Both the position numbers and the translations under genes were made by a program. Shown here in pieces: positions 10,501 to 20,236 of a DNA stretch of 64,000 nucleotides. A model generated the notes under the pieces. It saw only the letters and a list, made by a program, of their open reading frames with translations, searched no databases and was not told the origin of the DNA. The stretch lies in the NCBI GenBank assembly GCA_963931865.1, contig OZ007509.1, forward strand, positions 819,978 through 883,977. The letters are read 5' to 3'. This DNA is from Axinella damicornis (lineage: Eukaryota; Porifera; Demospongiae; Axinellida; Axinellidae). Positions within the stretch are counted from its first letter, which is position 1. Each line of letters begins with the position of its first letter.

Positions 10501-13500
10501 TGCTGGTGCTTGTAGCTGTCTGTATTGTGGTAGTACTCCTTATTCTGTGGAGGTAAGACCCTAATCTGTACCTTTGTCAACATGAAGTAGTTTCCATGCA
10601 AATACACTTGTACTTGTTACCTTATAAGTATACAATCATGTTCTACATTTCAAGGGTAGTCCGTTGTGGTATTCCCATATATGGCTTTCCTCTAGCAGAA
10701 GAAAAGGAAAGGGCATGAAGGTCACTGCAGTGGAATTGCCTGACTTAGCAGATAGTGACAGCAAAGAGGAACAGGATACAGCTACAGCTGTTGACAACAT
10801 CTGCTATGAAAGAGTTCCTAGTAAGTTAAACATATTTCATCAGCCTGCAATCAGGTATCGAATGTCTTTGTAAAGAAGGAAGAGATTTGCCTCATTCCCA
10901 GGCCCCTGCCCTCACAAGTGCTTGGTGGGGTGAACATAATATATGATGCAAAAATGGCAAAATCACAGCCTATTGCAAAGTGTCGACTTCAGTGGCAGAG
11001 ATTGAAGAAGTTCAACCATGACTAATAAATTTCACCTGCAATGAGTGGCCTTTGCAGTTCATGCCCAAAGCCCATGCAGTCACTAGAAGAGTGTTTGCAC
11101 ATATGTGTGCATGTGCAGCAAGGGGTAGAGTGATTGCTCTGTCTGTCAGCATGTCTGTATGTTTGTTTGTTTGTTTGTTTGTTTGTTTGTTTGTTTGTGG
11201 ACACGGGAGTTTGGGTAAAATAGGAATGCTTGCACAGCCTTTTATTGCAATGTAATAAGTTACAAAGTTGTTTGTACCTAGTCATATGAAGAGTTATGAA
11301 AAGCGAGTTGTTCACTCTGTCCACATTATCGAACAAAACCACAATTTGATTTCAACTGTGACGTTGGCATGTCATTATTTGATATTCATAAAGCACTGTC
11401 CACACATCGAACGTTGATGTAAACAGTGCATGGGGTAAGTGCTCTACTGGGCACTGCTGTTATCGTAGACATTGCAATGTGCATCAATATTGCACCCCAT
11501 GCAATTACCGTCTCACTGAGCACGAGAAGTGTAAGTTGACAGCTGCATGCATCCTGTGTGTGTACCAGTGCAGCTGCATCCCGTGTGTGTACCAGTGCAG
11601 CTGCATCCCGTGTGTGTACCAGTGCAGCTGCATCCCGTGTGTGTACCAGTGCAGCTGCATCCCGTGTGTGTACCAGTGCAGCTGCATCCCGTGTGTGTAC
11701 CAGTGCAGCTGCATCCCGTGTGTGTACCAGTGTACCCTAAGTGCTTTATAGCTCAGGACTACAGACCAACAAATAAACAGGTCTTTGCAGTCCATTGCTT
11801 TGTTTACACTGGGAGTGTAATTATACAACCACTTTACAATGAATTGTGTTGTGTAGCTACCAGTCCACCCTAAGTGCTTTATAGCCCAAATAATGGTTAC
11901 TCAGTTTATGAGCCGTGTTGCAATAACTACATTACCAACACACCCACGCATGCAGCCTGCCCACCGACCATTGTGGATTACCAGCAGAAGGTGCTGTGTT
12001 TGGAGGGGCAGCAGGTCACCCTGACAGTGAAGGTTGCTGGCAGCCCCACCCCCACTATCACATGGCTCTTCAATGGGAAGAAGGTGAAGGATGACTACTC
12101 CACTGAGGTGGGGAAGGATGGATCACTGACTCTCACGTGTGTGGAGCTGAAGCATGCTGGCACCTACACCTTCAGTGTCAGCAACAGTGTGGGCAGTGTG
12201 GAGGGGTGCACCAAACTGGCCGTCCACACTGAGGATGAGGACTCATGTACCAGTGCACCCAAAGTCGAGAGCAACCCAGTTGCTCGGGAAACGTTTGGGG
12301 AGTATGTTTCCAGCCTTCATGCACACAACAATGGTGGCTTCACTGCACAGTATCAGGTAATGAATCATATAACACATCCACGCTATAGACCAGTTGCATA
12401 AAAAAGAATTAGCACCCATTGTTTATGTTGCTATGGTGATTTTGATAGTCCAAATCTGATATCCTGAGCACGTGATCCTGAGCATAATATTTATGGTCTG
12501 AAAGTTTGGTTCAGAATTCTATGGTTTGTAGATAAAAGTTGTCAAACACCATAGAACTCAATAATTTAATATGAGGCAATTTTAAACACTGCCATAATGA
12601 ATTGGCTTCACCATACCTCACCCACGCCTTAATGCAACTGATGTACATGACGTATGACACGTTAGTAATTTACACCAGTGAATTGTCTTCTTTAGACCTT
12701 GCCCTCTGGGGAGGAAGGCCATCAGGTGACTGTAGGCAAAGTCTCAGCAAACAAGCTCTTGAATCGATTCAGAAACATCACAGCTTGTGAGTCATTTTAT
12801 TGATGTATTAACAGATGTGGTTTCTCTTTCGTGATACTGATGATGATCTTGATATTTCATTTTCCCTTTAGATGATGATCATCGTGTCATTCTGGAGCCC
12901 ATCTCTGGAAGAGTGAAATGTGAACACGAATACATCAATGCCTCCTACATAGATGTAAGATCCTCCACACAACATACAGAGTGTATGTATCACTGGTTTA
13001 TTGCTACATCTGACACACAGGGCTATTCTCAACGCTGGAAGTACATTGCCACTCAGGGTGAGCTATCAATATATTAAGATTTTAACGTGTGTGTGTGTGC
13101 GTGACGGAAGTGGGATGTTTGTGGGGCGGGACTAGACTAGTGATGTGCAACCTTCGTACTTTAATTTACTGAACCTCGAACTCTACGAAGAATGTTCGAG
13201 AACATTGGGCATGGGCTGGAACAGCTGGAGCTTCCAGCAGACGCAATCGGGAAGCAGCAGTTGAAGCGGACGCAATCGGGGAGCAGCAGTTGAAGCGGAC
13301 GCAATCGGGGAGCAGCAGTTGAAGCAGACACAATCGGGGAGCAGCAGCCGACGTGGACGCAATCGAGGAGCAGTTGAAGCAGACACGATCAGGGAGCAGC
13401 TGCTGAAGCGGACGCAAGCGGCAAGCAGCTGCTGAAGCGGACACAATCGGGGAGCAGCAGTTGAAGTGGATATCGATGCAATCGAGGAGCAGCAGCTCAG

Positions 13501-16500
13501 AGAGCTGTCCGGCACTGGATTACTCACGTAGATGAATGAGGGGGAAGTAGCTAAGCGAGCGAAGCGAGCAAAGCTATAATTATATTCTTATAGTATAATA
13601 ATAATCCCTTCTTTTAGTGGTATGCATTAATCGCAGCATTGACACAAACCTTTGCAGGTCCCCTCCCAAACACTGTCACTGACTTCTGGTGGCTGATGTG
13701 GCAGGAGAAGATCTTCGTGGTTGCCATGGTAACCAATGTTGTGGAAGGGGGGCAGCAGAAGTGTGAGCAGTACTGGCCCAGCCAGGGGACCCAGGAGTAC
13801 GGTCCATTCAAAGTCACCCTCACAGACCAGCAGGTGTTTGCAGACTACACTATCCGACAGCTGCTTGTTGCTGTGAGTGTTGTGGCAACTTAATTATTGA
13901 GACATATATAGGCAGTGTGGTTACTTCTTGTCAGCAGTCCACTTGTATAAGTTGCATACTAGCCACGCCTGCGCTGTCTTCTACTCCCACAGTGTGACCA
14001 GGGTGGGAGGACTCCACTGAAGGTGACCCAGTTCCACTTTACGTCCTGGCCAGACCACGGTGTTCCAGAGTATGCTGGGCCAACCCTCAACTACCTCCGT
14101 CGGATGAAGGCCCAGGTGAAGCCCTCCAGAGGATCCAAACTGGTTCACTGCAGGTCAGCAAAATGTAGATTAATAGTGGGCTGGATAGGAGTAAATTTGT
14201 ATTGTGTATGTTGGGGGAGAATCAAAGAGATGAATGATGTCATCATCTTGGTGGTGTCTGTCTCTCTGCAGTGCTGGTGTTGGGAGGACTGGCACACTGA
14301 TTGCCATTGACACAGCTCTGGAGCAGGCTGCCCAGGAGGGTGTTGTGGACATCCCTGGCACTGTCACCAAGATGAGGAGGCAGCGCATGAAAATGGTCCA
14401 ATCACCAGTGAGAGTTGGAACTAATGCATATTATACGTATGACTTTACAGTTCACTTGGAATACAGCTATAGTACAATCATAATTATGGGTAGAGGTTTA
14501 CACAACTCTCATGCAACTTGTATACGAGAATTCATCTGAGCATTAATTATTCTCTCCCTCTGTGATCCAGGAGCAGTATGCGTTCATCCATGATGCTGTT
14601 CTGGAGTCTCTCACCTGTGGGGACACCCAGATCCCAGCCTCGGGACTGGTCGGTGCCATTGAGAAGCTGAAGAAGAGGGGCAGTGAAACTGGGAGGACAG
14701 GATTCGAGACCCAGTTCCATGTACGTTGCAGTGGCAAAGTTACATGAGGAGGGCCCATATGTGTGTCTAAGTTGTATCAAGAGGGTGATTTACTCAAGAT
14801 TACAATATACCCACCAAGTCCAGTATACTGGAAGCTACTGACCTCTCCAGAGTGATACCATAAACTGTGAGCTTTGTAACAGTGTAAACATTTTGTCAAT
14901 CAGCAACGTCAGTTTACACTGCAAAAGATGATTGTATACTTTTGTACTGAGTAAGAGGTGGTCTGGTCAGTAGGGAGACACCCAGCAAGCCACAATGGGT
15001 GCTTCCTACTTCACCATAACTTGTAACTGTGTATATATGTCAACCTGTGCTCCAGTATCCACACAAGGGTTCAAATGACTGCAGTGTTGCCATGGTGATG
15101 CTGATACCACATACTAAGTGTGTGCAAGGACTCCATGCATGCATGCCCCCAGTGTCATGTCCCTTAGAAGGATAGTGATTATACGTATCCAAATGGGGTG
15201 GTCCAAGTGAGCAATGGCAGCCAAAAGTTAGACAAATATCCAAACAGCTCCACCATCAAGGTGAAGTTCTGCACAAAACAGGGAAGATAAACAGTGATCC
15301 TGAAGGTGTAATCAGAATGGGAAGTTCTGCACAGAGCAGGAAGATAAACAGTTATCCCAGGGTGTAATCAGAATGGTTGTGCGCCTTCCGAGAGTCTACC
15401 ATCCACACAGCTAGCTGTCATGTCACAGCTGCTGGCAAGCTGCAAACCCCACCATATATCCTCCCCTTGATGGTTGTCTCCCCTTTCTCCGTCTGACCAG
15501 ATGAGATAGAGTTGGGCCGTGACTGGGAGCTGTAGCCCAGGTCTCGTATAGTGGATGGGATAAACTTACAGTGGCATATGTGGTTCCCACTTAGTTAGGA
15601 AATGGACATGATCAACTGCCACACGGCATTTTGAGAAATTGTTGGTGATTGTTGTAGCTTGAAAGGTCTGAGAGCTGGGCTCTCCCAAGCTCTAGATGGC
15701 ATTGAAAGTAGCCTGTTTACTTCTGATGGTGACTGGACTAATACTTCTGATGGTGACTGAACTAATAGTGTACTTCGTCTTTTCTGGGCAGTGGTGTTGT
15801 TTTGATAAGTACATTCCCAGTCACTAAAAAAAACAATGGTTGTAAATTCCAGGAATAGATCTAGAGTTTCTATTGTTGAACTCAAACATTTATGCTATTA
15901 CACTTAAATGGACTATTTATTTCCATAATATTTGTCTGCGTGTATCGACAGGTCCTCAGTCTGGTGACTCCTAAACCTACTGAGGTCATCAGAACCTCCG
16001 CCTTCCGCTCCCCTGATGTAAACAGAAGCACAGACTTCCTGCCACGTGAGACAAAATGTGACAACAAATCTGCAGACATTTTGAAAATCACCATTGTTTG
16101 CTTTTGAACATGTAGCGGACGTCTGGAGGGTTGTACTGAAGGGAGAGATTAAAGACTACATCCACGCCAGCTTTGCAAATGTGAGAGCATGATCTGCATG
16201 ACTGCTGCTATTGAATGGCTGTGAACAGTGTGTTACTGAGCTGGCAGTCACAGGATACACAATCGTGGCAAATGTCAGTTAATACTTAGGCCGCCTGGAT
16301 CCATGTCTCTGCCCTTGTACACACACAGGGCTACAAGCAGTACAAGGGGTTCATCATTGCCCAGGCTCCAATGAAGATCACGTGCCGAGACTTCTGGAAG
16401 ATGATCTATGAGAGGGAGTGTGGGGTGGTTGTGATGCTGTCAGACCTGGTGGAGAATGGAAGGGTAGGACACAGCCTTTCTGATTAAACTACAACAGTTA

Positions 16501-19500
16501 TTATCCAACAAATGATTTTTCCATGCAATCTTGGGAGCAAATCCTATTACAGCAAGCTGAGAGGTCAGGACGACCTCTGCCACTACCTTGTCAGTGTGCT
16601 CCATAAAAGAGCTCATGCATTATTAGTTGGTGTGATATTGGTGCTGTACAATTTGAGGCCATCTTCCCTGCAGGAGGTGTGTCACCAGTACTGGCCCACT
16701 GGTGACACCAAGGGGGTGCAGAAGTTTGGGGAGTTCAATGTCTCTGTCCTCCAAGCCACTCAGCAGGACGGCTTCATACAGCGCATGCTCAGTGTCACCA
16801 ACCCCAAGGTAAGGGATGGGCAGATTTGTCTGCAGCTGCACTATTAATCACTCGTGGCTTTGAGTATCATTGGAAGTCACGTGTATCACTTTGAATTTTG
16901 AGATTTGGGGTTGTGCACTATACGTATCTACCAGACTCTATGCATAGTATTGTAAGCAGGGGCGTAGGAGCCAGTACGGCTAGTACGGCCATGGCCGTAC
17001 TACATTTTTCAGTGTCTTACTTTTTTGTTTGGAAAACTCTCTGCAGACGCTAGCCTCGAACCCAGGCGCGGAGGAGGGGCTAGCGTCCCCCTCCTCCGCA
17101 CCTGGGTTCGAGGCTACGCAGACGCCTGAGCTGTGCTACTCGCTAGCACGCGTGCCATTCGACTAGCCTCGTTCCCAGCCCGTCAGGCGTAGTCTCGTCC
17201 CTGGGTACGAGACTAGCCATGCACATGACTGAAGATGGCGAGAAAAATCAGCACAGTCGGTGGACAGCTGGTAGATATTGGCGACGAGGCTCATCAACCA
17301 CGCAAGTTATCTTTTCCGAAACACAAGTTTGGTGTCAAGAATCCCGTGGAGCGTTGTTTCCAAAAGCAGCCAAGGGAGAGGAGTACGATGAAGAGTACAA
17401 ATTTGTTTCCTTCTATGATGGAGACTTGAACCCTACTCAACTTCGAAGTCAGCTTGAGATGCTTCGTACTCATTTTACGGCTCAGGCTTCCACTTTGTTG
17501 TTTGGTGATGTCCTTCGCTTTCTACAAGATCTCTCAGCTGCCCAGAAAGAGTTTTTTTCAGAGGTGATTATTCTTGCTAAACTGATTCTCGTAATGCCAG
17601 CTACTAATGCAAGCAGCGAGAGAGCTTTCTGAAAACCTACTTGAGAAACACGATGACTCAACAACGCTTAAATCATGTACTGCTACTACATGTTCACAAG
17701 GACAAAACCGACCAACTTAATTTAGCCGATGTGGGTAACGATTTTGTAGCTGGCAGTGAGCATCGTCTAAGCTTGTTTGGAAATTTTTGAGGTTTGTGTG
17801 TGTCGTGTGTATATTGTCTCAAGTTTTCTTTTTTATCCCTGGCAAACCAGAATATTACCATGCAAGGTAGACTTTTGGGTGTGTGTGTGTGTGTGTGTGT
17901 GTGTGAGGGGGGGGGGGGGGGGGGGGGGGGGACTCCATCCAGCTAGTATACCCTGGCCTTACTAGATCAAAATTGGTTGCTACTCCCCTGGTAAGTGATC
18001 TGTGCAGGCAGGAACGAGGGTCTATAGCATAAGACAGGGGCGTCGGAAGCAAATTAGTGTTGGTGCGGTGATGGTTTGCGCGCGGAGCGCGTGCGAAATT
18101 TGTTGCAGCACGCTGAGCCCAGCCACTCACGCAAAATTACACTAAATTGACTTGTGCAACCACAATCCAACCCATTGCATGGTAATTGGATTCACAAGGG
18201 TTCGGTTTGTGGTTCTGCGATCGCACGACTACTGTACACTATGGATTTTAAATAAGCACTTGGTCAAGCATTGGTCCGGTGGCCGCGGGACCTGCGGGAC
18301 CGGCTCCAGCGCCCCTGTTCTTACCAAGAATAGCTGCAGTGCACTTACACTCCAGAGCGTAGGCCCTGCTCACTTACCTCCCTCCCGCCTTCTTGCAGTC
18401 TGGCCAGGTGCACAAGGTGACCCAGTTCCAGATGTCGTGCTGGACCCCTGAGGGTCTGTGCACCTCCTCCCGTGCCATCATTGACATCATTGAGCAGGTG
18501 TTGGTGATACAGAGGAGGACCGGAAACAGACCCATTGTGGTCCACGGCAGGTGAGCCTACCTGCTAGCCAGGATTGTGCTTCCTCCTTTCTATTAGATTT
18601 CAGGGTCGCTCTTGCATTGCCCCAAACTAGCAGTTACGCTGTCATCATAATGAACTGTTATGAGAACAGAGAAGTTAATAATTATCACTGTACCACAGCT
18701 GCTCAGTTTTGTATGTGCAGAAGCATGGCATATTGTCAGAAATCTGATTTTCTATCCAAACATGTACACTTCTACCACATGCAGTGATACCGTGAGTCGG
18801 TGTGGGGTGTTCTGTTCTCTGATCAATGCCACTGAATGCTGCAAGACGGAGGGCATTGTGGATGTGTTCCAGGTGGTGAAGGCACTCCGCATCCAGAAAC
18901 CAGGCAGCGTGCTCACTGTGGTAAGCTTAGCTGTAGATTTGCAGACTAATTTATCTGCTTTGATATGCTACAGAAGCCCACAAGAATCAACTAATTCAAC
19001 TTCATCGAACTTCGTGTTCATTTTCATTCCAGTCTCTTTCATTGTAGCTTTCAGCAACAGGCTCAGAACTTTTCAAGTAGCTTGCCATGTTCAGCAAGAA
19101 GAGCTTCTGCCTGTCCTGCTTGCACCAAGTTGAACTATAGCTCAAGGTTCAAGGTTCAAGGTTAATTTGTGCTGAGCCCAACAGAGGATGCAGCATACCA
19201 CAGCCAACGTTGTCAATAGTGGCCACCGTATCTAATGATCACTTGCATGCTGATACTAGTGGAAGTGGTGTATTGATGAAGTGAAGAAGTTGACCTCATG
19301 GCTTGAGATGACCATACAAGGCACTCCCTTCTTAACTTGAGATTATTAGGTTAGATCGTCTGACTGGGTTGTTTTTCATGGTAACTATTGATGATACATT
19401 TCCTGGTCTCTGTCTTTCCCTGCAGGAGCAATATCGCTACATATTTGATCTGATGCTGTTGTTTCTTGATTCATTCAGCATTTACTCCAATTTTAAGTAA
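7589..19500 (+). CDS. Gene B: receptor tyrosine phosphatase, FN3x4-TM-Ig-PTP-PTP
   Basis: Predicted single-pass protein tyrosine phosphatase (EC 3.1.3.48 by family), 1232 aa. Exons: 7589-7685, 7872-8177, 9163-9432, 9492-9779, 9879-10160, 10223-10252, 10318-10552, 10696-10820, 11956-12356, 12696-12786, 12872-12954, 13021-13057, 13658-13872, 13993-14153, 14272-14407, 14571-14720, 15952-16045, 16116-16180, 16329-16463, 16674-16808, 18399-18550, 18785-18920, 19426-19500. Every exon has GT/AG borders and the phases chain without a break to TAA (3699 nt). The start ([14 protein letters not shown]…) gives a classic signal peptide. FN3 types 1, 4, 5 and 6 are present; 2 and 3 are missing relative to E. 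D1 keeps catalytic residues and D2 does not. D1/D2 resemble the LAR (R2A/R2B) RPTP classes, for example CGDTQIPAS in the linker. Substrates are unknown. Confidence 0.85.
7872..10160 (+). CDS. Gene B ectodomain: four FN3 exons
   Basis: The four exons (7872-8177, 9163-9432, 9492-9779, 9879-10160) each encode one FN3 domain of about 90-102 aa with phase 1-1 borders, so domains can be lost or gained without frameshift. FN3 hallmarks are visible: VTW/VSW in strand B, a TGLQ or SGLTP turn, YxIRV/YxFxV in strand F. Each domain carries non-canonical cysteines (for example LEC/LQC in the first, VPC/TCG in the third) suggesting disulphides in an extracellular setting. N-glycosylation sequons such as NYT and NGT are present. 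Confidence 0.8.
8178..9162. other. Intron of gene B where FN3-2 and FN3-3 are missing
   Basis: Genes C, D and E have the FN3-2 and FN3-3 exons at this position. Here they are gone and no relic is obvious. The stretch contains a small foldback: GATAATAGAGCG at 8733-8744 pairs with its reverse complement at 8814-8825, and looser pairing extends outward. Confidence 0.55.
8733..8825. repeat. Short inverted repeat (possible MITE core)
   Basis: There are 12-bp perfect arms with flanking TGCA-containing sequence that also pairs partly (TAGTGCAATCATA left, TGGTGCAGTTATA right). No convincing target duplication was found. It lies in the FN3 deletion interval of gene B. Confidence 0.45.
10318..10552 (+). 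CDS. Gene B stalk repeat and transmembrane exon
   Basis: This exon starts [11 protein letters not shown], continues with about five (SSST)(D/G)(P/L)G(T/A) octapeptides and ends in the hydrophobic helix [20 protein letters not shown] followed by VVLLILWR, then R/K-rich juxtamembrane sequence in the next exon (SRRKGKGMK). Positive residues after the helix fit an N-out, C-in topology. The Ser/Thr-rich stalk is likely O-glycosylated. The coding repeat is a 24-bp minisatellite whose copy number differs among genes: about 6 here, 1 in C, about 15 in D, about 11 in E. Confidence 0.8.
10696..10820 (+). CDS. Gene B juxtamembrane exon with conserved tyrosine
   Basis: It encodes a basic stop-transfer stretch followed by an acidic segment and NICYERVP. 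The same exon exists in C, D and E with [16 protein letters not shown] and NICYEKLP. The donor CTA|GTAAGT leaves phase 1 and joins in frame to the Ig exon. The tyrosine is a candidate phosphorylation site by context only. Confidence 0.75.
11159..11197. repeat. (GTTT)n microsatellite in the TM-Ig intron
   Basis: About ten GTTT/TTTG units. The same tract is present at 38251-38291 in gene D. Confidence 0.9.
11545..11731. repeat. 27-bp minisatellite in the TM-Ig intron of gene B
   Basis: About seven near-identical 27-bp units, each containing CCCGTGTGTGTACCAGTGCA. Because 27 is divisible by three, open frames appear on both strands ([13 protein letters not shown] repeats), but these are not supported as protein. 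Gene D has only two units at 38635-38690. Confidence 0.9.
11956..12356 (+). CDS. Gene B cytoplasmic I-set immunoglobulin domain exon
   Basis: It encodes [11 protein letters not shown]…, then the I-set core: [27 protein letters not shown] (the conserved Trp), [29 protein letters not shown]. Then follows an acidic linker (TEDED) and the [12 protein letters not shown] start of the phosphatase region. Ig position-B Cys is Val (VTLTVKV) and position-F Cys is Phe (YTFSV), so the domain has no canonical disulphide. The acceptor at 11954-11955 joins phase 1 from the juxtamembrane exon, giving T-C-P-P-T. Cysteine loss fits a cytosolic location, as in titin-like Ig domains. Confidence 0.8.
12696..14720 (+). 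CDS. Gene B catalytic phosphatase domain D1
   Basis: Eight exons encode a full PTP domain: [14 protein letters not shown] (pTyr-loop region, with Phe where most PTPs have Tyr), [41 protein letters not shown], the WPD loop [11 protein letters not shown], the P-loop [11 protein letters not shown] with nucleophilic Cys and Arg split by an intron after HC, and the Q-loop region [13 protein letters not shown]. All catalytic residues known for the family are present, so D1 should be active. The same motifs are intact in D and E. Confidence 0.85.
13089..13560. repeat. Mobile 29-bp minisatellite element in a gene B phosphatase intron
   Basis: About nine imperfect 29-bp units containing GAAGCGGACGCAATCGGGGA are flanked by GACGGAAGTGGGATGTTTGT on one side and GGGGGAAGTAGCTAAGCGAG on the other. 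A related block lies in inverse orientation at 27965-28525 in gene C, in a different intron. This indicates a transposable unit carrying an internal minisatellite. Confidence 0.7.
14721..15951. other. D1-D2 linker intron of gene B
   Basis: No exon is needed here: D1 ends …GFETQFH and D2 begins [12 protein letters not shown] in phase 0, which matches the length of LAR-type linkers. A block around 14960-15010 (GGTCAGTAGGGAGACACCCA) recurs once or twice in the same intron of C and D, and 15390-15560 is conserved with 31120-31290 in C. These look like ordinary paralogue similarity. Confidence 0.5.
15952..19500 (+). CDS. Gene B second phosphatase domain D2, pseudophosphatase
   Basis: Seven exons encode [63 protein letters not shown] in the WPD-loop position, and [12 protein letters not shown] in the P-loop position, then [13 protein letters not shown] and the end [12 protein letters not shown]. 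Relative to [12 protein letters not shown] the nucleophilic Cys is Gly, Ala is Asp, Gly is Thr and Ser, and Thr is Cys; the WPD Asp is missing too. D2 should therefore be catalytically dead and act as a scaffold or regulator, as proposed for other RPTP D2 domains. C and D carry the same substitutions. Confidence 0.85.
16957..17990 (+). mobile_element. Internally deleted hAT-like DNA transposon in gene B
   Basis: The termini CAGGGGCGTAGGAGCCAG and (reverse-complemented right end) CAGGGGAGTAGCAACCAA are inverted copies. GTAAG at 16952-16956 is repeated at 17991-17995, and gene C shows the empty site ACTGTAAGTGATCTG in the homologous intron. Inside, 17235-17360 encodes a start like TTF/BED-type hAT transposases ([19 protein letters not shown]) and 17540-17790 the C-terminal hAT dimerisation motif ([14 protein letters not shown]). 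A frameshift around 17630 moves [20 protein letters not shown] into another frame. The middle of the transposase is missing, so the copy is dead. Confidence 0.75.
17879..17931. repeat. (GT)n followed by a poly-G run
   Basis: About 13 GT units pass into a run of some 25 G broken only by GTGAG near the junction. It lies inside the hAT element. Such tracts are prone to assembly and polymerase errors, so the exact length is uncertain. Confidence 0.9.
18035..18317. mobile_element. Second hAT-like short element in gene B
   Basis: It starts CAGGGGCGTCGGAAGC and ends GGCTCCAGCGCCCCTG, imperfect inverted termini of the hAT CAGGGGCG type. The homologous intron of gene C (about 32712-32735) lacks it. 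I could not find a clean target duplication. There is no coding capacity. Confidence 0.6.
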
Positions 19501-20236
19501 CATATCAGGAACTGCTAATGTAAACCTGTGATTCAGCTGCACTGTGCATCACCCATCAATTCAATGTAGCTATTCACGTGAAGTATGGACTGATCATGAC
19601 AGATGGGCAGAAACGATTGCTATGTGCATGTGTGCGCGACGTAACAATGGGGCTCACATAATAATCACCAGGGTTCACCTCATTACGTGTGTGCATGCAT
19701 GAATGTAAGTGATACGACTGAGTTTTGATGGTTGCCATGGTTGCCGTAGTGCTTGCCAAAAAGAACTGCCATAGCTTCAGGCTGGGGAGAAAATTGGAGG
19801 ACATTTCCACTGATGTGAACTCGGATCTGATTCCAGCTAGCACCAAATGAAAAGGGGTTGGGGCTGATAAAGGGTGTCTTGCTTTGAAGGTCAGTGTGAT
19901 ACAGTACATATGGGACCAGGTCACTATGGAGGCCATGTAGGTCCATCAGTGGTGGAAGGATCTGTCAAGTAATTAAGGTAGTGTGTTCTCAACTGTTATT
20001 GTAACTAGCGTATGCCGCAACTTGTGATCATGAAAAGGTGGAGCCAAATGATAGGAAATAGCTGGGGAACAAAACAGGCTGAAACAAAATGGTCATGACA
20101 TTTGTGAACTATGGGATAAGATATTTTCTATATCAGTTGTCTCGAAACATGAAGTTTCCAAGCAGTACGTTTCCTGCTTTAATTTGAAAGGACTGCATGT
20201 GATCATGAAGAGGTGGAGCCAATATGTTATGATAAC
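19501..20236. other. 3' flank of gene B
   Basis: Probable 3' UTR and intergenic sequence, closely matched at 44267-45002 after gene D. In the minus direction 19574-19936 is open for 120 codons and its homologue 44340-44693 for 117, with an in-frame 9-base gap. I do not recognise the product, and recent duplication alone can explain the shared open frame. Confidence 0.4.

Noticed and set aside
11505..11873. Overlapping open frames on both strands encoding CVYQCSCIP and MQLHWYTHG repeats
   Set aside because: They are products of the 27-bp minisatellite in an intron; gene D has only two units and no such frame.
10821..11955. Separate promoter and start for an Ig-PTP gene downstream of the TM exon
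   Set aside because: The phases of the juxtamembrane donor and Ig acceptor match in B, D and E, and no conserved ATG exon lies between. It remains the main alternative to test for the cytoplasmic Ig model.
13166..13527. Minus-strand [13 protein letters not shown] repeat proteins
   Set aside because: Artefact of the 29-bp minisatellite inside an intron; the inverse copy in gene C has different interruptions.
14721..15951. Extra exon in the D1-D2 linker
   Set aside because: The direct join [11 protein letters not shown] is in phase in B, C and D and matches the linker length and content of LAR-type RPTPs; candidates in the intron are not conserved in all copies.
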